From contig NZ_LJHQ01000022.1 in NCBI RefSeq assembly GCF_001295925.1, forward strand, positions 62,001 through 126,000: a stretch of 64,000 nucleotides of DNA, given 5' to 3'. How positions within the stretch are numbered: position 1 is the stretch's first letter; every line of letters starts with the position of its first letter. The translations under genes and the position numbers were made by a program. The DNA is from Allobosea sp. AAP35. GTDB taxonomy: Bacteria > Pseudomonadota > Alphaproteobacteria > Rhizobiales > Beijerinckiaceae. The notes beneath the pieces were generated by a model, which made no database searches, was not told the origin of the DNA, and saw only the letters and a program-made list of their open reading frames with translations. Shown here in pieces: positions 57,108-64,000 of the stretch.

Positions 57108-57760
57108 GGCTTCCATCCCAGGAAATTGGCGAGCAGCTTGAGGCCGAGGGCCTGGCTTTTTTCGGGGTGGAACTGCGCTCCGGCGATGTTGTCGCGGCCG
57201 ACCATGGCCGTGACCGGCCCGCCATGGTCGGTCACGGCCAAAACCTCCTGCGGATTCTGCGCCGCCAGCGCGTAGGAGTGCACGAAATAGGCGTGCAGGC
57301 CGTCGGGCCCGGTCTCGATGCCGTCGAGCAAGGCATGGTCGCTCTGCTTGCTCAGCGTATTCCAGCCCATATGCGGGATCTTGAGCCCTTCGCCTTCCGG
57401 CACGATCAGCGTGACATCGCCCGCAATCCAGCCAAGGCCGTCCGTCACCGTGTATTCGAGACCGCGCGAGGCCAGGAGTTGCATGCCGACGCAGATGCCG
57501 AGGAAAGGCCGGCCCTTGGCAAGCACGACGTCTTCCAGCACCTCGACCATGCCGGGCACGGCGTCCAGGCCACGGCGACAATCGGCGAAGGCGCCGACGC
57601 CGGGCAGGACGATGCGGTCGGCGGCGCGGACCTCATCGGGCTCGCTGGTGACGCGGATCGTCGAGGCGATGCCGGATTCAGCCGCCGCGCGTTCGAAGGC
57701 CTTGGCGGCGGAGTGAAGATTGCCCGAGCCGTAGTCGATGATGACGACGGATTGGCTCAT
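57104..57760 (-). CDS. hisH: imidazole glycerol phosphate synthase amidotransferase subunit
   Basis: 218 residues from ATG 57760, whose ATG overlaps the DUF2628 stop. Class I amidotransferase: catalytic Cys in [15 protein letters not shown] (about residue 84), and His/Glu in [10 protein letters not shown] (about 197). Supplies ammonia to HisF. Its GTGA overlap with hisA shows coupled translation. Confidence 0.96.
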   Translation of the reverse strand: MSQSVVIIDYGSGNLHSAAKAFERAAAESGIASTIRVTSEPDEVRAADRIVLPGVGAFADCRRGLDAVPGMVEVLEDVVLAKGRPFLGICVGMQLLASRGLEYTVTDGLGWIAGDVTLIVPEGEGLKIPHMGWNTLSKQSDHALLDGIETGPDGLHAYFVHSYALAAQNPQEVLAVTDHGGPVTAMVGRDNIAGAQFHPEKSQALGLKLLANFLGWKP

Positions 57761-58239
57761 CGCCCCCGTGCCTCGGGGAAGAGTCCGATGATCGGGACGG
57801 GCCCGGCCGGCTGCGGACGAGCCGCCGGCAACGGCAAGCGCGGCGGCACGGCCTCGCCGGCCAGCGCGCGCTCGAAATAGCGCCGCTCGGCCTCGGGCAG
57901 ATCGCGCGCCTCGACGACGTCGGCCAGACGCCAGCCCTGGCGCGCCAGCTTGCGCGCGATGAGGTTCTGCCCCTCGAGCCCGAGGAACAGTGCCATCGTC
58001 CAATGGGCGATCATCAGCGCGCCGGTCGTCAGTCCAAGCCGGTTGCTCGCATACAACAGCGCGCCCCAGAGCAGGGCGTAGACCAGCGTCGCCAGCCACA
58101 GCCGCTGGACGAGCAGCCAGAGCCCGCCGAGGAAAAAAGCCGACCAGGTGAAGGTCTCCGGCAGCAGCCGCGCCTGCTCGATCTCGTCACGCGCGCCGCC
58201 AGAGCCCGGCGGCGGGATCATCACCGTGTAAAATGCCAT
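57757..58239 (-). CDS. DUF2628 membrane protein inside the his operon
   Basis: 160 residues with two to three membrane segments ([58 protein letters not shown]). The family (DUF2628) is widespread beside hisH in Hyphomicrobiales, with unknown function. ATGA overlap with hisH and 12-base gap to hisB. Membrane location is seen; role unknown. Confidence 0.88.
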   Translation of the reverse strand: MAFYTVMIPPPGSGGARDEIEQARLLPETFTWSAFFLGGLWLLVQRLWLATLVYALLWGALLYASNRLGLTTGALMIAHWTMALFLGLEGQNLIARKLARQGWRLADVVEARDLPEAERRYFERALAGEAVPPRLPLPAARPQPAGPVPIIGLFPEARGR

Positions 58240-58251
58240 GACCCGATCCTT

Positions 58252-58839
58252 TCAGAGTGCGCCCTTGGTCGAGGGCACACGGCCGCCCTCGCGCGGATCG
58301 ACTTCGATCGCACGCCGCAGCGCGCGCGCCAGCCCCTTGAAGCAGCTCTCGGCGATATGGTGGGCGTTGTCGCCATAAACAGTCTCGACATGCAGCGTGA
58401 TGCCGGCATTCATCGCAAAGGCCTGGAAGAACTCGCGCACCAGTTCGGTGTCGAAGGTCCCGATCTTCTGCGCCTCGAAGCGGGTGCGGAAGACCAGGAA
58501 CGGCCGGCCCGAGACATCGATGGCGACGCGGGTCAGCGTCTCGTCCATCGGCAGGTGGATGTCGGCATAGCGGCGGATGCCCTTCTTGTCGCCAAGGGCC
58601 TGCTTGATCGCCTCGCCCAACGCGATGCCGGTGTCCTCAACCGAATGATGGTCGTCGATCTGGGTGTCGCCGGTGACCGCGACCTTGAGATCGATCAGGG
58701 AATGGCGGGCGAAGAGGTCGAGCATATGGTCGAAGAAGCCGACGCCGGACGAAATCTCGGCCTTGCCGGTGCCGTCGAGAACGAGCGAGACCGCGATATC
58801 GGTCTCGTTGGTGCGGCGCTTCACTTCGCCCAAACGCAT
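58252..58839 (-). CDS. hisB: imidazoleglycerol-phosphate dehydratase
   Basis: 195 residues from ATG 58839. The two metal-binding motifs are [16 protein letters not shown] (about 63-78) and [16 protein letters not shown] (about 157-172). Monofunctional, as in this class (no phosphatase domain). It dehydrates imidazole glycerol phosphate. First gene of the minus-strand hisB-DUF2628-hisH-hisA block. Confidence 0.96.
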   Translation of the reverse strand: MRLGEVKRRTNETDIAVSLVLDGTGKAEISSGVGFFDHMLDLFARHSLIDLKVAVTGDTQIDDHHSVEDTGIALGEAIKQALGDKKGIRRYADIHLPMDETLTRVAIDVSGRPFLVFRTRFEAQKIGTFDTELVREFFQAFAMNAGITLHVETVYGDNAHHIAESCFKGLARALRRAIEVDPREGGRVPSTKGAL

Positions 58840-58942
58840 GATGGCCTCTGTTTTCAAAGCAATTCTCGTGGCTTTAACAGGCAAGGCCAGCGAAGGCCAT
58901 GCTCTGCGACATTTCCGCGGAGCATCCGCTCGTCCAAGCGAC

Positions 58943-59055
58943 GCCGTCATTCCGGACAAGCCGCAAAGCGGCGCCGCTCCGGAATCCATCATAGAGCGCC
59001 GTCGGTGCCCTATGATGGATTCCGGGTCTGCGCTTCGCTTGCCCGGAATGACGGC
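58943..59055. repeat. palindromic intergenic repeat (copy 4)
   Basis: A 13-base perfect inverted repeat forms the ends (58943-58955 and 59043-59055) and a 16-base perfect one lies inside (58979-58994 and 59010-59025). It lies in the gap between metZ and hisB, ends in GCCGTCATTCCGG, and matches the family at 16522, 25665 and 49306. Confidence 0.8.
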
Positions 59056-59088
59056 ATGGTTGTCGCGGACAGCACCGTCTTCTGCATC

Positions 59089-60285
59089 TTACACCCCGGC
59101 CAGCGCGCGCTCCAGATCGGCCACGAGATCATCGGCGTGTTCGAGGCCGACCGAGAGCCGGATCAAGCCTTCCGATATGCCCATGCTGGCGCGGATTTCC
59201 GGCGAGAAGCGCTGATGAGTCGTCGTCGCGGGGTGAACGATCAGGCTCTTGGCGTCGCCGAGATTGTTGGAGATGCGGATCAGCTTGAGTCCGTTGAGGA
59301 AGCGGAAGGCGCCGGCCTTGCCGCCTTCGACCTCGAAGGCGACCAGCGTGGACGGGCCCGTCATCTGCCGGGCGATGATGTCCGCCTGCGGATGAGACTT
59401 CAGGCCGGGGAAGATGACCCGGAGCAACTGCGGCTGCGCGACCAGCCAGTCGGCGACGATTGCGGCGTTATGCGCCTGCTGACGCACCCGCAACGGCAGC
59501 GTCTCCAGCGCCTTGAGCATCACCCAGGCGTTGAAGGGCGAGATCGCCGGGCCGGTCTGGCGCAGATAGGTCTGCACATGCGTCTCGATGAAGTCCTGCG
59601 AGGCGAGGATCAGCCCGCCGAGGCAGCGGCCCTGCCCGTCGATATGCTTGGTGGCCGAATAGACGACGCAGTCGGCGCCCAGTTCCAGCGGGCGCTGATA
59701 GAGCGGCGTGGCGAAGACGTTGTCGACGACCAGCGTCGCGCCGACCTCCTTGGCCAGCGCGGCGACGGCGGCGATGTCGATCACCTCCAGCGTCGGGTTC
59801 GACGGGCTTTCCAGAAAGAACACCTTGGTCTGCGGCGTCACGGCCCGGCGCCAGGCATCGATGTCGGGCCCGTCGACCAGCGTCGAGGTGACGCCATAGC
59901 GGGGCAGATGCTCCTCGACGACATAGCGGCAGGAACCGAACAGGGCCTGGGCCGCCACGACATGGTCGCCCGCTCGGACCTGACCCATGATGGCGGCGGT
60001 GACGGCGGCCATGCCGGTGGCCGTGGCACGGCAGGCTTCCGCGGCCTCGAAGGCAGCCATGCGCGCTTCCAGCATGGCGACGGTCGGGTTGGAGAAGCGG
60101 GCGTATTGGAAGCCCGGATCCTTGTTCAGGAAGCGCGCCTCGGCCTGCTCGGCGCTGTCATAGACATGGCCCTGGGTCAGGAACAGCGCCTCGGAGGTTT
60201 CGCCGAACTGGGAGCGCATCGTTCCGGCATGAACGAGACGTGTCTCGGGATGCAGGCCGGCGATGTCGCCCCTGGGTGCCGACAT
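59089..60285 (-). CDS. metZ: O-succinylhomoserine sulfhydrylase
   Basis: 398 residues of the Cys/Met-metabolism PLP family. The PLP-binding Lys is in VVYSATKHIDGQGRCLGG (about residue 209), with YARFSNPTVAMLE near 61 and the SNNLGDAKSLIVHPATTTH segment near 340 typical of MetZ. Makes homocysteine directly from O-succinylhomoserine and sulfide. A 16-base palindrome lies in the leader at 60303-60318. Alternative: MetB-like, less likely. Confidence 0.93.
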   Translation of the reverse strand: MSAPRGDIAGLHPETRLVHAGTMRSQFGETSEALFLTQGHVYDSAEQAEARFLNKDPGFQYARFSNPTVAMLEARMAAFEAAEACRATATGMAAVTAAIMGQVRAGDHVVAAQALFGSCRYVVEEHLPRYGVTSTLVDGPDIDAWRRAVTPQTKVFFLESPSNPTLEVIDIAAVAALAKEVGATLVVDNVFATPLYQRPLELGADCVVYSATKHIDGQGRCLGGLILASQDFIETHVQTYLRQTGPAISPFNAWVMLKALETLPLRVRQQAHNAAIVADWLVAQPQLLRVIFPGLKSHPQADIIARQMTGPSTLVAFEVEGGKAGAFRFLNGLKLIRISNNLGDAKSLIVHPATTTHQRFSPEIRASMGISEGLIRLSVGLEHADDLVADLERALAGV

Positions 60286-60302
60286 GATGAAAACTCCAAA
60301 CC

Positions 60303-60318
60303 GTTCGTTTTAACGAAC
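60303..60318. promoter_or_regulatory. palindrome in the metZ leader
   Basis: GTTCGTT and AACGAAC form a 7-base perfect inverted repeat with a two-base spacer, 18-33 bases before the metZ start. The spacing is that of a repressor operator rather than of a SAM-II riboswitch, which metZ often has in this class and which I do not see here. Regulator unknown. Confidence 0.5.
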
Positions 60319-60381
60319 CGGTGGCGTATCATCCTGCGCCGAGCCCGTAAAGGAGAACGGCATTCTCCCGCTTGGGCCCAA

Positions 60382-61104
60382 TCAGCGTGCCAGCGGCGTC
60401 AGGAAGCCTGTCAGATCCGAGGTGACGTGGTGGACATGGCCGGCCTCGACGGCGGCCTGCTCCCAGGCTTCGCGGAAGGGATCTGGCGTCTGCGGGATGA
60501 TCAGCACCGTCTTCATCCCCATCGCGCTGGGGACCAGCAGGTTCTTCTCGATATCCTCGAACATCGCCGCCCGACCGGGGTCGACTGCATGTTTGGCGAG
60601 AAAGAGTTCATAGGTCGAGCGCTCGGGCTTGGGCGTGAAGCCGGCCGCGACGATGTCGAACACATCCTCAAAATGCTCGATGATGCCGAGCTTGCCGGCG
60701 ACATTGCGGGCATGGGCGACCGAGCCGTTGGTCAGGATCAGCTTGCGCCCCGGCAAGGCCGCGATCGCTGCGCCCAGGGCCGGATCGGGCTCGAGCAGGC
60801 TGAGATCGACGTCATGCGCGAAATCGAGAAAGTCGTCGGGCTCGACCCCATGCTCGACCATCAGGCCGTTCAGCGTCGTGCCGTAGCGGTGATAATAGTA
60901 ATTCCGCAGGGCATGGGAGGAGAGGCCGTCGAGGCCGAACAGCTCCTGCAGGAACAGGGTGATGCGCTGATTGACCTGCGGCCAGACCCGGCTCTCATGC
61001 GAATAGAGCGTGTTGTCGAGGTCGAAGACCCAGTGATCGACATGCGCGAACGCCTCGACCTGGAGCGGCGGGATCGCGACGGGTGAGGCAGCTTGCGTGG
61101 TCAT
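60382..61104 (-). CDS. pyrimidine 5'-nucleotidase (HAD family)
   Basis: 240 residues from ATG 61104 (the frame stays open to 61173). HAD motif I VFDLDNTLYSHESRVWPQ (about residues 28-45), motif II ILTNGSVAHA (about 128), and motif IV FEDIEKNL (about 187). The NxxxY cap pattern YYYHRYGTTLNGLM is typical of the pyrimidine 5'-nucleotidase group. Removes phosphate from pyrimidine nucleotides. It is 84 bases from the TRAP permease gene, same strand. Confidence 0.9.
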   Translation of the reverse strand: MTTQAASPVAIPPLQVEAFAHVDHWVFDLDNTLYSHESRVWPQVNQRITLFLQELFGLDGLSSHALRNYYYHRYGTTLNGLMVEHGVEPDDFLDFAHDVDLSLLEPDPALGAAIAALPGRKLILTNGSVAHARNVAGKLGIIEHFEDVFDIVAAGFTPKPERSTYELFLAKHAVDPGRAAMFEDIEKNLLVPSAMGMKTVLIIPQTPDPFREAWEQAAVEAGHVHHVTSDLTGFLTPLAR

Positions 61105-61147
61105 TGCGGTCTTGCGCCAGAGCGGCTCCGTGATGTGGGGCTGCGAG

Positions 61148-61181
61148 CCTGACATGCAAGTCCTGACATGCAAGTCCTGAC
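61148..61181. repeat. 14-base tandem repeat, 2.4 copies
   Basis: The 14-base unit CCTGACATGCAAGT is repeated at 61148, 61162 and in part at 61176, in the gap between the TRAP permease and nucleotidase genes. Likely slippage. Confidence 0.85.
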
Positions 61182-61188
61182 CCAGCCC

Positions 61189-62508
61189 TTACCAGCCGAT
61201 CAGCTTCGGCAGCCCCGTCGCCAGGCCGGGAAACAGGAAGACGACAAGCACAGCCAGGATCTGCATGCCGACAAAGGGGACGACGCCGCGATAGATCTCG
61301 GCGGTGGTGATGCCGGCTGGCGCCACGCCGCGCAGATAGAACAAGGCCCAGCCGAAGGGGGGCGTCAGGAAGGAGGTCTGCAGCATCACGCAGATCAGCG
61401 CCGCGATCCAGACCGGGTCGGTGCCTGCGTTCTGGAAGACCGGCAGGAACAGCGGCACGGCGATGTAGCAGATCTCGATCCATTCGATGAAGAAGCCGAG
61501 CACGAAGACGATCATCAGCATGAACCAGACATCGGCATTGGCGCCGCCGGGCAGGATCGCGAACAGATCCTCGACCAGCCTTTCGCCACCGAGCCCGCGA
61601 AAGGCGATGGCGAAGATCTGGGCGCAGATCAGGATGAACATCATCTGCGCGGTGATCTTGGTGGCGTCATAGACGGCCTCCTTGACGATATTCAGCGAGA
61701 AACGGCCGCCGATGGCGGTCACGAGCAGCGAGCCGAGCGCGCCCATGGAGGCCGCTTCCGTCGGCGCGGCGATGCCGGCGATGATCGACCCGAGCACGCA
61801 GCCGACGAGGCCGAGCGGTGGAAGCGCCACCCGCAGCAGCTTGGTCAGCAATTCGCGCCGGCCCATCGCGTCGCGCTCGGCTTGGGGCACGGGCGGCACC
61901 ATATCCGGCCGCAGCAGCCCGAGCCCGAGGAGATAGGCGATGTAGATCAAGGAGAGCAGGAGCCCCGGCAGCACGGCGGCGGCAAACAGGGTGCCCACGG
62001 ATTCGTTCATGATGTCGGCGAGCAGAATCAGGATCAGGCTGGGCGGGATGATCTGGCCCAAGGTGCCGGAAGCACAGATGACGCCGCAGGCCAGCCCCTT
62101 GTCATAGCCGCGCTTCAGCAGGCTCGGCAGGGTCAACAATCCCAGCGTGACCACGGTGGCGCCGACGATGCCGGTCGTCGCGCCCATCACGATCCCGACC
62201 AGGATGATGCCGACGCCGAGCCCGCCCCGGGTCTTGCCGGCGAGATGGCCGACCACCTCCATCAGATCTTCCGCCAGGCGCGACTTCTCCAGCATCACCC
62301 CCATGAAGACGAAGAGCGGGATGGCGAGCAGCGTGTAGCCGGTGACGACACCATAGATCCGGCTCGGCAGCAGGTTGAACAGGCCCGCGCCGAAGCCGAG
62401 ATAGCCGAAGACGAAGCCCGACAGCGCCAGCGTCAGCGCCACCGGGAAGCCGACCATGAGGAAGCCGAAAAAGGCGACCAGCATCGCGATCGCGTAGATC
62501 TCATTCAT
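61189..62508 (-). CDS. TRAP transporter large permease (DctM type)
   Basis: 439 residues from ATG 62508. About eleven to twelve hydrophobic helices across the protein, with IPLFVFMGVMLEKSRLAEDL (about 45-65), GATTGIVGATVVTLGLLTLP (about 111-130) and a C-terminal ILAVLVVFLFPGLATGLPKL. The family translocates substrates with Na+ coupling. It closely follows the small permease and binding protein genes, as in FcbT/TakPQM systems. Confidence 0.95.
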   Translation of the reverse strand: MNEIYAIAMLVAFFGFLMVGFPVALTLALSGFVFGYLGFGAGLFNLLPSRIYGVVTGYTLLAIPLFVFMGVMLEKSRLAEDLMEVVGHLAGKTRGGLGVGIILVGIVMGATTGIVGATVVTLGLLTLPSLLKRGYDKGLACGVICASGTLGQIIPPSLILILLADIMNESVGTLFAAAVLPGLLLSLIYIAYLLGLGLLRPDMVPPVPQAERDAMGRRELLTKLLRVALPPLGLVGCVLGSIIAGIAAPTEAASMGALGSLLVTAIGGRFSLNIVKEAVYDATKITAQMMFILICAQIFAIAFRGLGGERLVEDLFAILPGGANADVWFMLMIVFVLGFFIEWIEICYIAVPLFLPVFQNAGTDPVWIAALICVMLQTSFLTPPFGWALFYLRGVAPAGITTAEIYRGVVPFVGMQILAVLVVFLFPGLATGLPKLIGW

Positions 62509-62596
62509 CGGCACGGGCAAAGGCTTTCGAGACGGCGGGCCTGCGAGGGAAGGCTGGGACGGCAGGGCTGCAAGGGTTGGACGGTGACGGCCCGGC

Positions 62597-63106
62597 TCAG
62601 GCGGCGAGGCGGCGCAGACGCGCGAGATGGCGCAGGCTTTCGGCCAGCATCTGCAGCAGCAGCAGGGCGAAGCCGAGCGGCAGCAGGCTCTTCAGGGCCC
62701 AGCGATAGGGAATGCCGCCGGGATTGGCCGAGCCCTCCGACTGCCCAAAAGACTGCGCGACATAGCGCAGGCTGAGCCAGATGATGATCCCGGCCAGCAC
62801 GGTGAAGGCCACCGCGCAGCCGAAATCGATTGCCGCCTTCGTGCGCTCGCCGAAGCGGGCATAGAAGATGTCGACGCGGACATGATCGCCATGGAGCAGG
62901 GCATAGGACATGCCGAGCAGGCAGATCGGCACGAACAGGTGCCATTCCAGCTCCTGCGCCCAGACCGAGCCGAGCGAGAAGCCGTAACGGAGCAGGACAT
63001 TGCCGGCCATCACCAGGACGAGCGCGAAGAGGCAGAAGGCCCCCAGGCGCCCGCCGGCATCGACGACACGCTCGAGCCGGGCTGCCGCCCGCTCCAGCGC
63101 GCTCAT
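62597..63106 (-). CDS. TRAP transporter small permease (DctQ type)
   Basis: 169 residues with four membrane helices (LGAFCLFALVLVMAGNVLLRY; WHLFVPICLLGMSYALLHGDH; GCAVAFTVLAGIIIWLSLRY; SLLPLGFALLLLQMLAESLR). HGDHVRVDIFYARF is the typical DctQ motif. It overlaps the binding-protein stop as TGATG and precedes the large permease by 88 bases. Confidence 0.95.
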   Translation of the reverse strand: MSALERAAARLERVVDAGGRLGAFCLFALVLVMAGNVLLRYGFSLGSVWAQELEWHLFVPICLLGMSYALLHGDHVRVDIFYARFGERTKAAIDFGCAVAFTVLAGIIIWLSLRYVAQSFGQSEGSANPGGIPYRWALKSLLPLGFALLLLQMLAESLRHLARLRRLAA

Positions 63107-64000
63107 CAGAGCCTGACCTTGTTGTGATAAACCCCCTCCGAGAGGGCGGTCCAGGGCTCGTATTTTGCCTTGAAGGCGAAGTAGCTGTCATGGACCTTCT
63201 TGGCGACCGGGTCCTTGGCGATCGCCTCCTCCAGTACCTTGCCGGTGATCTCGCGCAGGGAAGCGACGACGGCATCGGGCAGCGGCGCGGCGATGACGCC
63301 CTGGTTCTTGACCAGATCCTCGAAGGCCTCCGAATTGTTCTTCTGGCACCAGGCCTCGCTCACCGCGTTGCAGGCATCGGCCGCGCTGGTGACGATCGCC
63401 TGGAGGTCCTTGGGCAGGCTGTCCCAGGCCTTCTTGTTGATGACGAGCTCGGAGACGGTCGCGGTCTCGTGCCAGCCGGTGGTGTAATAGTGCTTGGCAA
63501 CCTTCTGCAGCCCGAGCTGGCGGTCGAGGAAGGGGCCGACGAACTCGGCCGCGTCGATGACGCCGCGCTCCAGCGCCGGGAAGATCTCGCCGCCGGGCAG
63601 CAGGCGCACATCGACGCCGAGCTGCTGGTAGACGCGGCCAGCGAGCCCGGGAATCCGCATCTTCAGGCCCTTGAAATCGTCGATCGTCGTGATCGGCTTG
63701 CGGAACCAGCCGGTCATCTGCACGCCGGTGTTGCCGCAGGGCAGCGGCACCAGGCCGAAGCGGTCATAGACCTCGCGCCAGAGCTGGATTCCGCCGCCCT
63801 CATAGAGCCAGCCATTCATGCCCTGGAAATTCAGGCCGAAGGGCACGGCTGTGAAATACTGCGCGGCGAAGCTCTTGCCGGTCCAGAAATAGGAATTGCC
63901 GTAGTTCATCTCGACGGTGCCGGCGGACGCCGCATCGAAACCCTCGAAGGCGGGCACGAGTTCGCCGGCACCGAAGAACTGGATCTTGAGGCGCCCGCCG
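63106..64000 (-). CDS. TRAP transporter substrate-binding protein, N-terminus cut off
   Basis: About 298 C-terminal residues are present; the gene continues past the right edge. The DctP/TakP-type motifs are visible: YFTAVPFGLNFQGMNGWLYE, PLPCGNTGVQMTGWFRKPI and the ligand-site region GGEIFPALERGVIDAAEFVGP, which resembles TakP (alpha-keto acid) and FcbT1 proteins. It captures the substrate in the periplasm for the DctQM permease. A carboxylate (keto acid or chloroaromatic acid) is the likely ligand; the exact one is unknown. Confidence 0.9.
   Translation of the reverse strand, partial: GGRLKIQFFGAGELVPAFEGFDAASAGTVEMNYGNSYFWTGKSFAAQYFTAVPFGLNFQGMNGWLYEGGGIQLWREVYDRFGLVPLPCGNTGVQMTGWFRKPITTIDDFKGLKMRIPGLAGRVYQQLGVDVRLLPGGEIFPALERGVIDAAEFVGPFLDRQLGLQKVAKHYYTTGWHETATVSELVINKKAWDSLPKDLQAIVTSAADACNAVSEAWCQKNNSEAFEDLVKNQGVIAAPLPDAVVASLREITGKVLEEAIAKDPVAKKVHDSYFAFKAKYEPWTALSEGVYHNKVRL

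Noticed and set aside
60286-60381. SAM-II riboswitch before metZ
   Set aside because: The expected conserved loop and pseudoknot sequence are not visible; only a palindrome is.
58003-61086. A 1027-residue open frame on the plus strand
   Set aside because: It is antisense to hisB, metZ and the nucleotidase genes, all with clear families, and reads as low-complexity Asp/Gly/Arg sequence.

Overview
The window is a GC-rich, gene-dense chromosomal segment. It most likely comes from an alphaproteobacterium of the order Hyphomicrobiales (a Bosea- or Methylobacterium-like lineage is my best guess). The grounds are a Caulobacter-type Tad/Cpa pilus locus, an ActS/ActR redox pair, a TIGR02300 (FYDLN) protein, a CP4-like EPSP synthase next to cmk, an AccD without the four-cysteine zinc finger, a PHB depolymerase and a beta-ketoadipate (pca) operon. 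I see no phage, insertion sequence, CRISPR array or rRNA. One tRNA gene is present (tRNA-Ala, anticodon GGC).

Region by region. 1-2.3 kb: a cut-off NlpC/P60 cell-wall hydrolase, a MarR regulator and a leucyl-aminopeptidase-family peptidase on the minus strand. 2.4-14.7 kb: a complete tight-adherence (Tad) pilus locus. The minus strand carries flp pilin, cpaA, cpaB, cpaC, cpaD, cpaE, cpaF, tadB and tadC. The plus strand carries a TPR lipoprotein (TadD-like) at one side, and a stand-alone CpaC-N-domain protein with two TadE/TadF-type pseudopilins at the other. 14.8-16.4 kb: a membrane-anchored retropepsin-like protease and 2-dehydro-3-deoxygalactonokinase. 16.6-20.4 kb: pcaI-pcaJ-pcaH-pcaG with a divergent IclR regulator; the gap between them holds operator-like palindromes. 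20.4-24.8 kb: galactose mutarotase, L,D-transpeptidase, TauE/SafE exporter, a Tat-exported beta-carbonic anhydrase and an unknown HTH protein. 24.9-29.6 kb: hisF, hisE, coaA, a YqaA membrane protein, RidA and a large unknown repeat protein. 29.6-33.4 kb: a methionine-aminotransferase-like enzyme, cobQ and a TetR regulator. 33.4-37.2 kb: polysaccharide genes (CapD/WbpM-like dehydratase, sugar epimerase, WecA-like GT4). 37.3-41.3 kb: mmcB, actR, actS and phaZ. 41.4-46.2 kb: NhaD-like antiporter, class II glutamine amidotransferase, an SDR fragment, YihY, tRNA-Ala and TIGR02300. 46.4-55.2 kb: aroA-cmk, a DUF1194 protein, hrpB and trpA-accD-folC. 55.2-59 kb: an orphan Phd antitoxin, an aldo/keto reductase, then hisB-DUF2628-hisH-hisA on the minus strand. 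59-64 kb: metZ, a HAD pyrimidine nucleotidase and a TRAP transporter of the alpha-keto-acid/FcbT type, cut by the right edge.

The pilus genes, the pca genes and the his/trp/aro/met biosynthesis genes form the main functional groups. The most thought-provoking structural point is that the histidine operon is split into two halves (hisB-H-A at 56-59 kb on minus, hisF-E-coaA at 25-27 kb on plus). Flipping the intervening ~31.5 kb back would rejoin them in the usual alphaproteobacterial order. Other points of interest are CtrA-like boxes at three Tad transcription units, a nested hairpin element upstream of cobQ, and four long palindromic intergenic repeats. I found no convincing undescribed defence or other novel multi-gene system and do not claim one.
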